Positions 25,474 to 32,914 of a stretch of 39,328 bases of DNA are shown here, piece after piece. This stretch comes from Bacteroidales bacterium (GTDB taxonomy: Bacteria > Bacteroidota > Bacteroidia > Bacteroidales > Porphyromonadaceae): the NCBI GenBank assembly GCA_004555765.1, contig SFHG01000012.1:1-39328 (forward strand), read 5' to 3'. Position 1 is the first letter of the stretch. Each line of letters starts with the position of its first letter. The notes under the pieces are model-generated. The model was given only the letters and a program-made list of their open reading frames with translations. It did not search any database and had not been told where the DNA came from. Position numbers and translations under genes: made by a program.

Positions 25474-25545
25474 ACTTTCGGACAAAATTTACGTCAAAAC
25501 TTGAGAAATCGAGAAGACACGTTCCTGTCGCAGCAAATATTTGTT

Positions 25546-25950
25546 ATGAGTGAAAAGAATCCTACCGAACCCACCCCCAAGAAGCTCAAGGATACGGATC
25601 CGGCCAATTGCTTCCTAATGCCTGACGGCTATTTCGATGAGCTTAAGTCAAAAGTCTTTGACCGCATCCACTCGGATGAGGGCAGTGGCGTACTGCCCGT
25701 TCAAGAAAAGAGACCCCTTCACGTCGTACTCCGACCTTATCTCTATTTGGCGGCGATGTTCGTCGGGATGGCACTTCTCTTCAAGGCACTTCCCCTTATT
25801 ACCCCCCCGGAGCCGGCGACAACCAAGGATGCCCGCGTGCAGGCACTAACCGACGAAGGGCTGATTCGTCAAGTCAGCGAGGAGGAATTCAAGCAATATC
25901 TATTGGAAGAGACACAGGACGAATATCTCTTGGCGACGGTATTCGAGTAA
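25546..25950 (+). CDS. Small single-pass membrane protein, candidate anti-sigma factor
   Basis: I do not recognise a named family. I chose the ATG at 25546; a TTG at 25501 would add 15 residues. The 134-residue protein has a charged cytoplasmic N-terminal half with MPDGYFDELKSKVFDRI, a stretch common at the start of bacteroidete proteins located beside ECF sigma genes. It then has one transmembrane helix (PYLYLAAMFVGMALLFKALPLI) and an acidic periplasmic tail of about 50 residues. Position after the sigma gene (72 bases) and topology fit an anti-sigma factor, but the classic zinc-binding HxxxCxxC of ZAS proteins is missing. Confidence 0.7.
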   Translation: MSEKNPTEPTPKKLKDTDPANCFLMPDGYFDELKSKVFDRIHSDEGSGVLPVQEKRPLHVVLRPYLYLAAMFVGMALLFKALPLITPPEPATTKDARVQALTDEGLIRQVSEEEFKQYLLEETQDEYLLATVFE

Positions 25951-25993
25951 TTTATCGGACAAATAATTAATCTAAAAACAGGCTCTAAAAGCT

Positions 25994-26476
25994 ATGCGTC
26001 ATTTTTTATACCAAACCATCGTCTTGATCTCAGTCCTCTTCGGAGGAGCCTCTTTCCCGGCTTTTGCGGAGGTCTCCGGTCAGGAGTTGATCCAACAGGA
26101 CTGTCAGAACCCGGACAAACGCAGCAAATACCTCACCGACCGCTTGGAGACCATCAGTAAGGAGGTAGGGTTGACCGCCGAAGAAAAAGCATTCTTAGGC
26201 AGTGAATTGCTCAAATACGACAATAACCGGTTCACCCTTTACAAAAAAACGCGCGACCTGAAAAAGCAAATGGAGAAACCCGGTCTCTCTGCCGGCGAAT
26301 ACACCTCTCTCCTGAATAAAATACTCGAAGCAGAGCTCGAACGTGGCAAAGAGACCATCAATCTCTTCAACCGCCTCGAGAGTATGCTCTCACCCGAAAA
26401 GAGAGCAAAAGTGTACATCAGCCTGCGCTCGTACAACAATAAGGTCGCTAAGCGCATCCGTGGCAATAAGGATTAA
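25994..26476 (+). CDS. Spy/CpxP-like periplasmic protein
   Basis: An exported protein of 160 residues. A signal peptide ends near AFAEV (FLYQTIVLISVLFGGASFPAFA). The mature part is almost wholly helical and charged: LTDRLETISKEVGLTAEEKAFLGSELLKYDNN, FTLYKKTRDLKKQME, and LESMLSPEKRAKVYISLRSYNNKVAKRI. The two LTAEEK and LSPEKR turns resemble the LTxxQ motifs of the Spy/CpxP/ZraP chaperone and sensor proteins. There is one Cys (DCQNPD) near the mature N-terminus. With the two genes before it, it would sense or buffer envelope stress by binding misfolded proteins or metal. The assignment is by pattern and context. Confidence 0.72.
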   Translation: MRHFLYQTIVLISVLFGGASFPAFAEVSGQELIQQDCQNPDKRSKYLTDRLETISKEVGLTAEEKAFLGSELLKYDNNRFTLYKKTRDLKKQMEKPGLSAGEYTSLLNKILEAELERGKETINLFNRLESMLSPEKRAKVYISLRSYNNKVAKRIRGNKD

Positions 26477-26530
26477 AATGCTCTCCCCCGATCGTGGGCG
26501 CCGAAGCCGGTTCCACGAGGTCAAAAAATA

Positions 26531-26609
26531 GGTCTGTATCTCGTCTCTCCGAGGTACAGACCAAAAAATTACCCCCGGTACGTATCTCGCTTCCGCGTAG
26601 GTCTGTGCC
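26531..26609. repeat. 23-bp periodic repeat array H, with long dyad
   Basis: Cores start at 26531 (GGTCTGTATC), 26553 (GGTACAGACC, reverse), 26577 (GGTACGTATC) and 26600 (GGTCTGTGCC). The first two form a near-perfect inverted repeat: GGTCTGTATCTCG and CGAGGTACAGACC separated by a few bases, with a single mismatch. The remaining intergenic sequence to 26721 shows nothing I can identify. Confidence 0.88.
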
Positions 26610-26721
26610 AAACAATCGCCCAGATGCATGCCGGACTCGGGAACTTGCCCGATGTAGAGATCAAGTGTCCGTTCCGTCGCCTGCGACCCCGGGTCTGAGT
26701 GAGGACTGTGCGGGGTCTCGA

Positions 26722-26737
26722 TTTTTGGGTACATTTG
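26722..26737 (+). promoter_or_regulatory. Promoter of HU-SPOR gene: -7 box TACATTTG
   Basis: TTTTTGGGTACATTTG ends in a TAnnTTTG box at 26730-26737, 32 bases before the ATG at 26770. It is identical over 16 bases to the ffh promoter. Confidence 0.6.
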
Positions 26738-26769
26738 CCACAAGCAAACCGGTTATCCGCAGAACAAGT

Positions 26770-27801
26770 ATGAAAAAAAGGGTCATCAGACAGATAGAAG
26801 AGTTATTGTACAAGAACGAGTTCGTGGTAGTACCCGGACTTGGTGCGTTTCTTCGTCACTCCTCGCCGGCTGAAGTCGACGAGGTCAAGGGGCTGATCTA
26901 CCCACCCAAGAACAGCCTTTCTTTCAACGGCTCGCTTTCCCAGTCCGACGGGATGCTCCTGCAGAGTTATGTGCTTCGCTACAGCATCAGCACAAAAAAA
27001 GCCGAGTCGCTCATCCGCGAAGACGTCAGGGACTTAGTGGGAACCTTACGAACCACCGGCTTACTCCAAATGGGAAGTCTCGGTCGGCTGTGGATGACCG
27101 GAGAGGGTAAGATCGAATTTGCTCCCGAAGCAAACCACCCTTTCACCACCTACTTCTTCGGTTATACTCCTGTCGTGACCTTATCTCCGAGCGATGCCCA
27201 TAGCTTGGTCAAGAAAGAGGTGCCTGAGACCCCGGAGAAAAACGTGGTCTACCTCCCCGTGAACCTCTCTTTCCTGAAATACGGAGCCGCAGCTGCGCTC
27301 TTCGTCCTTGCCCTCTTGCTTTTTCCGAAAAGTCTGACGGACAAGCCCCTCTCCCATTCGGAGACGCCTCAATATCAAGCGGGATTCTTTTCCGGCACCC
27401 CCGAGACCCAAAAAGTTGAAGCGCCCTTGAAAGCCGTCCCCGAGGCACCGATGGAAGCCACGGAAAAGGAGACACCGGGGGACACATCCGGGAAAACACT
27501 TTTCGGTCTTCCGCTCTTGACCCCGGACAAAGAGGGGACTGCACCCAGATATTATGTGGTTATCGCCACACTCCGCTCCGAAAGTGCAGTCAAACAATAC
27601 CTCGAAGAGAACCACCCCTCCGATTTGCTCCCCGAGATCGGCATCATCCACACCAATCGATCATCCTCCGATGGGGGTACCTACCGGGTCTACACCTCGG
27701 TATCCGACACCCCGGAAGAAGCACGTCTATTGATGCAAAAGCTCCATCAGGAAAATGAGGTCTTCTCGGACGCGTGGGTCTATCGGTACCCTCTTTCGTA
27801 A
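26770..27801 (+). CDS. HU-like domain and SPOR domain membrane protein
   Basis: A bacteroidete envelope protein of 343 residues. The start at 26770 is chosen because the -7 box and the first recognisable domain residue (MKKRVIRQIEELLYKNEFVVVPGLGAFL) flank it; the open frame back to 26494 is intergenic. Residues 1-135 form an HU-like/CCDC81-type domain that may bind DNA or another partner inside the cell. One transmembrane helix (about 168-186) follows, then a Pro/Glu/Thr-rich periplasmic linker. A C-terminal SPOR domain (about 258-343; RYYVVIATLRSESAVKQYLEE ... YRVYTSVSDTPEEARLLM) would bind denuded peptidoglycan at the division site. It could link chromosome position to septal wall. Confidence 0.88.
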   Translation: MKKRVIRQIEELLYKNEFVVVPGLGAFLRHSSPAEVDEVKGLIYPPKNSLSFNGSLSQSDGMLLQSYVLRYSISTKKAESLIREDVRDLVGTLRTTGLLQMGSLGRLWMTGEGKIEFAPEANHPFTTYFFGYTPVVTLSPSDAHSLVKKEVPETPEKNVVYLPVNLSFLKYGAAAALFVLALLLFPKSLTDKPLSHSETPQYQAGFFSGTPETQKVEAPLKAVPEAPMEATEKETPGDTSGKTLFGLPLLTPDKEGTAPRYYVVIATLRSESAVKQYLEENHPSDLLPEIGIIHTNRSSSDGGTYRVYTSVSDTPEEARLLMQKLHQENEVFSDAWVYRYPLS

Positions 27802-27864
27802 ACGTCATTGACAGTCGCGTCATAAGGGCTCTCGTAAAGGGAGCTCCCCGAATGCTTTTTCGTA

Positions 27865-28500
27865 GTGGCACGCATTTCCTCTATCCTCACCGTCTTTGGC
27901 CTGCGGGACTCTCGTGACCGGAGGCGGGGTCGTCTTACTTTCGCAGTCGTGCTGTACTTTTTCCTCCTAACGGGCGGAGCAATTTCGTATGCCCAGGAGC
28001 GTGCGGCAAAAGCCGTAATCGTCTTCTACTCTTGGAGCGGAGACACGGAGCGAGTGGTCAAAATACTGAAAGAGAAAACGGGCTCGGACACGCTCTGCAT
28101 CCGACCCTCTGTACCTTATCCCCGTGACTACATGGCGACACTGGCGAGAGCACGGGAGGAGAAGAAACGGCTGTACGACGCGGGCGAATATCCCCCTATC
28201 CACCCCACCGAAAAGATCCTTGAAGCGTACGACACGATTATCGTCTGCTATCCCGTATGGTTGGGCAAGATGGCGTTTCCGATGCAGAGTTTTCTAAGAA
28301 TACACGCCGATACCTTTGCGGGCAAGGACATCGCCCTCATCACCCTAAGCGGCAAGTCGCCCGGCGAAAAGACGCTACCCGACGCGGGGAGACTGTGTCC
28401 CGGGAGTCGGGTACTCGGTCTTCTTTCCATCAAGAGAGCGGACAGGGAGGGTGAACCCCGGATGATTGATTTGTTCATCACCCGGGTGCTCCACAAATAA
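27865..28500 (+). CDS. Exported flavodoxin-like protein
   Basis: A flavodoxin-fold protein, probably FMN-binding. The phosphate loop reads IVFYSWSGDTERVV (TxSGxT-like), and later segments YDTIIVCYPVWLGKMAFPMQSFL and IALITLSGKSPGEKTLPD match the FMN isoalloxazine contacts. Unusually, the domain is preceded by about 45 residues with a basic region (RDRRRGRLTF) and a hydrophobic segment ending GGAISYAQE, a convincing signal peptide, so it would be periplasmic. The start at 27865 is GTG; an in-frame GTG at 27949 is too late to keep the basic region, and the nearby ATG (27852) is out of frame. The start is uncertain. It follows the HU-SPOR gene by 63 bases. Confidence 0.75.
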   Translation: MARISSILTVFGLRDSRDRRRGRLTFAVVLYFFLLTGGAISYAQERAAKAVIVFYSWSGDTERVVKILKEKTGSDTLCIRPSVPYPRDYMATLARAREEKKRLYDAGEYPPIHPTEKILEAYDTIIVCYPVWLGKMAFPMQSFLRIHADTFAGKDIALITLSGKSPGEKTLPDAGRLCPGSRVLGLLSIKRADREGEPRMIDLFITRVLHK

Positions 28501-28513
28501 TCGGGCTATTTTT

Positions 28514-28593
28514 GGTACAGGTCGGGCGCATCTTCTCGGTCTGTACAAGGGTTTGTCCCCGGTACGTATCTCGCATCCTTCGCGGTACGTACC
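28514..28593. repeat. 23-bp periodic repeat array I (4 cores)
   Basis: Cores start at 28514 (GGTACAGGTC), 28538 (GGTCTGTACA), 28561 (GGTACGTATC) and 28584 (GGTACGTACC). The spacings are 24, 23 and 23 bp. The third core carries the TCG flank, and the last is a perfect 10-bp palindrome. Confidence 0.9.
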
Positions 28594-28659
28594 AAACCCG
28601 TTCCCGTGTCCGTCGTGACCAAATCCCGGCAAACATTAGGTCGAAAAAAAAGAATTGGC

Positions 28660-28667
28660 TACCTTTG
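28660..28667 (+). promoter_or_regulatory. -7 box TACCTTTG for the 28730-35542 gene set
   Basis: TACCTTTG matches TAnnTTTG, 62 bases before the ATG at 28730. No other good box is seen before the later genes, which are packed head to tail, so it may drive all five. Confidence 0.6.
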
Positions 28668-28729
28668 TTATAAGTAGGGGGATCAAAGACAAACAGCGCA
28701 GAACCACCTTTTAGCACCACATACAAATA

Positions 28730-29269
28730 ATGAAAACATTAGTCGTCGTAGGACACCCGAACCTTGGCAAATCACTCGTCAATAGGGCATGGAGAGAGAC
28801 CGCCATCGCACTTCCTGATGAAGATGTCCTCGTCCACACACTTGCCGACACCGTTAGTCGCGGTCTTTTTGATGTCGCCGAAGAGCAAAGATTGCTGGTG
28901 GCGGCAGACCGCCTTATCCTGCAATTTCCGCTCTGGTGGTATATGCCGCCCGCCGTACTTAAGAAATGGATGGACACCGTCTGGACGGAAGGATTCGCCT
29001 ACGGAGAAGGCGGAGACAAGCTGCGGCACTTGCGGATCGATGTTGCGGTCTCGTGTGGCGCACCCGAAGTCGCATTCTCGGGGACTTCGCTGAGGACGTA
29101 CCTCTCCTATATTCCCGGCTCCATTGACTTCGTACAGGCCATAAAGGGCGAACTCTTCGCGCTTTACGACGCGGACAACATCGCCCGAAATCACCCCGAA
29201 GCACTCGCCAGAAGCTGCGAAGACTACGAAGCTTTTGTCCTCGGGACACGCCACGGCACACAACTTTGA
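28730..29269 (+). CDS. NAD(P)H-dependent flavin oxidoreductase (quinone reductase-like)
   Basis: A cytoplasmic flavodoxin-like fold 2 enzyme of 179 residues, of the group that includes MdaB and the KefF/YwrO quinone reductases. The N-terminal VVVGHPNLGKSLVNRAW gives the FMN phosphate site, and DRLILQFPLWWYMPPAVLKKWMDTVWTEGFAYG is the highly typical core of the family. It would reduce quinones or other small oxidants by two electrons with NAD(P)H, a common oxidative-stress function in anaerobes. The next gene starts 22 bases downstream. KefF proteins pair with a potassium channel, but no kef gene is visible, so a general reductase is more likely. Confidence 0.88.
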   Translation: MKTLVVVGHPNLGKSLVNRAWRETAIALPDEDVLVHTLADTVSRGLFDVAEEQRLLVAADRLILQFPLWWYMPPAVLKKWMDTVWTEGFAYGEGGDKLRHLRIDVAVSCGAPEVAFSGTSLRTYLSYIPGSIDFVQAIKGELFALYDADNIARNHPEALARSCEDYEAFVLGTRHGTQL

Positions 29270-29291
29270 CTCACGAAATAACAAGACTTTT

Positions 29292-30206
29292 ATGCTAAAA
29301 CTACACATCTCTGACGAGACAAGCACTCTAAAAAGCGTCATCGTAGGCGTCGGCGACCAAAACGGTCCCGTCCCCACCCTCGAAGAAGCTTACGACGCCA
29401 AGACGTACCACACCCTCATCCATGACGAGTACCCCTCCGACGAAGCACTTGGTCGCGAAGTGGAAGGGCTCGCCAAAGTCATCGAACGGGAAGGCGTACA
29501 GGTCCTCAGACCCCGGCGTATACCCGGCGTAAACCAGATATTTGCCCGAGATGTCTCTTTCGTCATCGAAGACAAGATGATACGCGCAAACATCATCCCC
29601 GACCGTGAGGCCGAAATGAAGGCCTACGACGACATTATTTCCGAAATAGACCCCTCCAAGGTCATCACCCCGCCCGAGCACGTACACATCGAAGGTGGGG
29701 ACGTGGTCGTCGTCAAGGACAAGATATTCCTCGGGATGTACCTGTCGCCGGACTACAGCAAGTACACTATGGCACGCACGAATAAGTACGCCATAGGGTT
29801 TCTGAAAGACCTCTTCCCCGACAAAGAAATCATACCCCTCGAGCTCATCAAACACGACACGGATCCCTACACCGGCGTGCTTCACCTCGACTGCGCGTTC
29901 CAACCTGTGGGGACAGACAAGTGCATCCTTTTCCCGGGGGGATTCCGTCATACGGAAGATTGGGAGTTCCTGATGAACTTCTACGGCGTAGAGAACTGCT
30001 GCATCATCGATCGCGAAGAGCTCTTCGATATGAACCCCAATATATTCAGTCTTTCGCCCAAGAAGGTCATTATTGACGAGACCTTTACCCGACTTCGGGG
30101 TTGGCTCGAGCGGCGCGGGGTGGAGTGTGTCACCGTCCCTTACCGCCAAGTCAGCAAGTTGGGCGGTCTTCTTCGATGCACCACCCAACCTCTATACAGG
30201 GAGTAA
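29292..30206 (+). CDS. Arginine deiminase/amidinotransferase-family enzyme
   Basis: A guanidino-modifying (pentein-fold) enzyme of 304 residues. I chose the ATG at 29292; the frame back to 29235 lies inside the upstream gene. Motifs in order are NQIFARDVSFVIEDKMI (substrate-contacting Asp), HIEGGDVVVVKDKIFLGM (catalytic Glu/Asp region), LHLDCAFQPVG (catalytic His) and the C-terminal nucleophile Cys296 in GLLRCTTQPLYRE. These mark the dimethylargininase/arginine deiminase/amidinotransferase superfamily. It has no signal peptide and is not the secreted peptidylarginine deiminase known from P. gingivalis. The exact substrate is unknown: arginine, methylarginine or another guanidine are possible. 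Its stop directly abuts the fkp start (30206/30207). Confidence 0.85.
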   Translation: MLKLHISDETSTLKSVIVGVGDQNGPVPTLEEAYDAKTYHTLIHDEYPSDEALGREVEGLAKVIEREGVQVLRPRRIPGVNQIFARDVSFVIEDKMIRANIIPDREAEMKAYDDIISEIDPSKVITPPEHVHIEGGDVVVVKDKIFLGMYLSPDYSKYTMARTNKYAIGFLKDLFPDKEIIPLELIKHDTDPYTGVLHLDCAFQPVGTDKCILFPGGFRHTEDWEFLMNFYGVENCCIIDREELFDMNPNIFSLSPKKVIIDETFTRLRGWLERRGVECVTVPYRQVSKLGGLLRCTTQPLYRE

Positions 30207-32897
30207 ATGAAATTATACGTCAGTGTTCCGGAAGGGGTAGAAGGGTACTTTCGCTCACTTTACCCCGACGAAGACATCATCCTCGGTCACGATCCGGAGG
30301 GCAAAAGAGTCGGCAGCGGAGGTGCCGTCAAATATCTCCTCCGGGATCGCGAGCCGGGTGAGAAGAGCATCGTCATCAATGCCGGGGGTGAAGCCCGGCG
30401 CCTACCTGCCTACAACGGCTACGGTAAAGTCTTGATGCCGATGCCTGTGGCCAAATGGAGCCGCGGTCAACAGATCTCTCAGCGTCTCTTTGACCTACAG
30501 AGGGATTATCTCGAGCGTTTGGCGGAAAAGTCCCCTGGAGAGATTGCCGCCGTGGTCGCAAGCGGAGATGTCCTCATCACCCTGCCGCAGGTTCTGCCCC
30601 CATTACCCGAGGCAGACATCATACTCGTAGGTCTTTGGTCCGATGCCCGGACGATGGGTAAGCACGGGGTCTTCCTATGCGACCCCGACGACCCGAGATA
30701 CTACGAAGGGATGGTTCAAAAACCGACCTCCGCCGAGCTTGACAAGCTGGGTAAGAATTACCTCACCCTCCTCGACTCCGGCACTTGGCTCTTGTCCCGG
30801 AAAGCACTCGAGTATCTCGAGACTTTTGCCGACCCCGTGGACTTGTACACGGATCTTATCCCGTTTCCGGATGACCTAAAGGTGTCTGTATACCCGATTG
30901 AGGAAGGCGATTTTTTTCACTTCGGCAGCACGCAAGACCTGATAGAGAGCACGGTGCGGTACCAGAATAGGTATCGGAACCAACGTCGGTTGCTGTCCAA
31001 AAGGTGGAAGCTGCACTCCAAAATGTTTGTCCAAAACGCGCTCCTCGGGGAGAAGCTCTCGGATGAAGCGCACTCGGACATTTGGATCGAAAACAGCCAC
31101 ATTCCCCGATCGTGGACCCTCTCCCGCCGGCATGTCCTGACCGGCATACCCAAGAACGACCTCACCCTGACACTGCCCGAAGGCATCTGCCTCGATGCCG
31201 TTCTTCTCAAAGACGGCAGGGGTTGGGCGCTAAAAATATACCGCTACGAGGATACGTTCAAAGACGGGATGTTCTTTGGGCGAAAAATCGATGGAGATCT
31301 CTATGACGCTCCACTTTTTCCCCTAATGACGTCGGTTGACGAACTTCCGGCACTCATAGAAAGCACCATAAACGGGATCGCTCGCGGGCAGTTCACGCTC
31401 AGAGAACTGCCCCGTCTCACGGACTGGGACGCGGTCGAGCGCCAACGAAAAGCTTTCTACAAAGAGAGCCTGAGTCTGATGCAGACAAATTGGGATCGCT
31501 CCGTCTTTTATCACTCAGACCTCCTTGCCATCGGCAAAGACTTCGATGGGACACCCCTTCCACTGCCGGAAGAGGCTCCGCTGCTCATCAAGATGCAGGA
31601 TGCCGCTTTTCGGGCGGAACTGGGTCTCGAAGATCCGGATAAATCATCCGAGGTACTCAGTGTTTTCCTGAAAGAGGGGCAGCGGACGAAAGGAGGTGAA
31701 CCGTATCGAAACATTTTCTCCGACCAACTGATCTGGTCCCGATCGCCCGTACGCATTGACCTGGCGGGAGGATGGACAGACACACCGCCCTACTGTGTCT
31801 ACGAAGGCGGTACGGTCGTCAATCTCGCCGTGACACTCAACGGGCAAGAGCCGATCCAGGTCTATGTCAGACCCTGTGACGACGAGACGATCACCATCAG
31901 CTCCATAGACTTGGCCTCCTCCATCACGATTTCGGACATCGCTTCACTTCTGGATTACAAAGAAGTGGGGTCTGCATTCTCGATACCTAAGGCTGCACTT
32001 GTCCTCTGCGGCGTGGGTCGGGGACGTCTGTACGAAGAGCCTGATGAGGACGCCCCATTTCACACAGGCCAAAAAGATTGTGAGACACAGACCGGGCTTT
32101 TGTCCGGGTACGGGTCAAAAAGTTTTTCTTGGTCTGACCTAATCGACTCCATAGGAGGAGGACTCCGGATTACGCTCTTCAGCGCAGTACCTGCGGGATC
32201 AGGGTTGGGGACAAGTTCGATACTGGGGGCCACGGTTTTGTCTGCGCTTAGCGAGTACTTCGGGCTTGGTTGGGACAAGACGGACATTTGTCACAAGACA
32301 CTCATTTTGGAGCAGATGCTCACGACGGGCGGCGGGTGGCAGGATCAGTTTGGAGGCATATTCGGAGGGGCGAAAGTCTTGACAACAGAGAGCGGATCGG
32401 GGCAGACACCTTCGGTAAGGTTTCTCCCGGCTCAAGTCTTCAGTGGCAATGGGTCACAGGTGCTGTACTACACCGGACTCACAAGACGCGCCAAAGACAT
32501 ACTCAGCCACATCAAGGACCGTATGATGCTCAACGACCACCGGACACTTTCCCTTCTCAGACACATCAAGGCACTCGGACTCGAGATGAGCGAAGCTATA
32601 AGCAAGGCAGACTACACCCGCGTGGGCTGTCTGCTCCGCGAATCGTGGGAAGCAAATAAAGCGCTCGATCCCGGCACCTCAACGCCCGAGATAGAGTCCA
32701 TAGCCCGGGACATTGACGACCTCGCGCTCGGGTACAAATTACCCGGAGCCGGAGGTGGCGGTTTTATGTACATCCTTGCCAAGGATCCTGCTGCCGCGGG
32801 CATCATCAGAGAGCGACTGTCGGCAAAAAGCCGCGGTACGGCCCGACTTGTGGAGATAGAACTTTCGGCATCCGGGAACCGCACCACACGCTCCTAA
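30207..32897 (+). CDS. fkp: Bifunctional fucokinase/GDP-fucose pyrophosphorylase
   Basis: This fused salvage enzyme phosphorylates free L-fucose and couples it to GTP to give GDP-fucose, which Bacteroides uses to fucosylate capsule and surface glycoproteins. The N-terminal half is the pyrophosphorylase (GKRVGSGGAVKYLL, INAGGEARRLPAYNGYGKVLMPMP, then a beta-helix-like region to about 420). The C-terminal half is a GHMP kinase: PVRIDLAGGWTDTPPYCVYEGG (about 510), the ATP loop PAGSGLGTSSILGA (about 661) and GAGGGGFMYIL (about 847). At 896 residues it is slightly shorter than B. fragilis Fkp (949). It starts one base after the upstream stop and precedes radA by 17 bases. Confidence 0.93.
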   Translation: MKLYVSVPEGVEGYFRSLYPDEDIILGHDPEGKRVGSGGAVKYLLRDREPGEKSIVINAGGEARRLPAYNGYGKVLMPMPVAKWSRGQQISQRLFDLQRDYLERLAEKSPGEIAAVVASGDVLITLPQVLPPLPEADIILVGLWSDARTMGKHGVFLCDPDDPRYYEGMVQKPTSAELDKLGKNYLTLLDSGTWLLSRKALEYLETFADPVDLYTDLIPFPDDLKVSVYPIEEGDFFHFGSTQDLIESTVRYQNRYRNQRRLLSKRWKLHSKMFVQNALLGEKLSDEAHSDIWIENSHIPRSWTLSRRHVLTGIPKNDLTLTLPEGICLDAVLLKDGRGWALKIYRYEDTFKDGMFFGRKIDGDLYDAPLFPLMTSVDELPALIESTINGIARGQFTLRELPRLTDWDAVERQRKAFYKESLSLMQTNWDRSVFYHSDLLAIGKDFDGTPLPLPEEAPLLIKMQDAAFRAELGLEDPDKSSEVLSVFLKEGQRTKGGEPYRNIFSDQLIWSRSPVRIDLAGGWTDTPPYCVYEGGTVVNLAVTLNGQEPIQVYVRPCDDETITISSIDLASSITISDIASLLDYKEVGSAFSIPKAALVLCGVGRGRLYEEPDEDAPFHTGQKDCETQTGLLSGYGSKSFSWSDLIDSIGGGLRITLFSAVPAGSGLGTSSILGATVLSALSEYFGLGWDKTDICHKTLILEQMLTTGGGWQDQFGGIFGGAKVLTTESGSGQTPSVRFLPAQVFSGNGSQVLYYTGLTRRAKDILSHIKDRMMLNDHRTLSLLRHIKALGLEMSEAISKADYTRVGCLLRESWEANKALDPGTSTPEIESIARDIDDLALGYKLPGAGGGGFMYILAKDPAAAGIIRERLSAKSRGTARLVEIELSASGNRTTRS

Positions 32898-32914
32898 CAC
32901 GTACAATTTCATTG

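Noticed and set aside
26494..26769. 92-codon N-terminal extension of the HU-SPOR gene
   Set aside because: It would translate array H and the promoter box; the HU-like domain starts naturally at 26770.
29328..30188. 286-codon minus-strand frame opposite the arginine deiminase-family gene
   Set aside because: Antisense shadow without motifs; the plus-strand protein has all catalytic residues.
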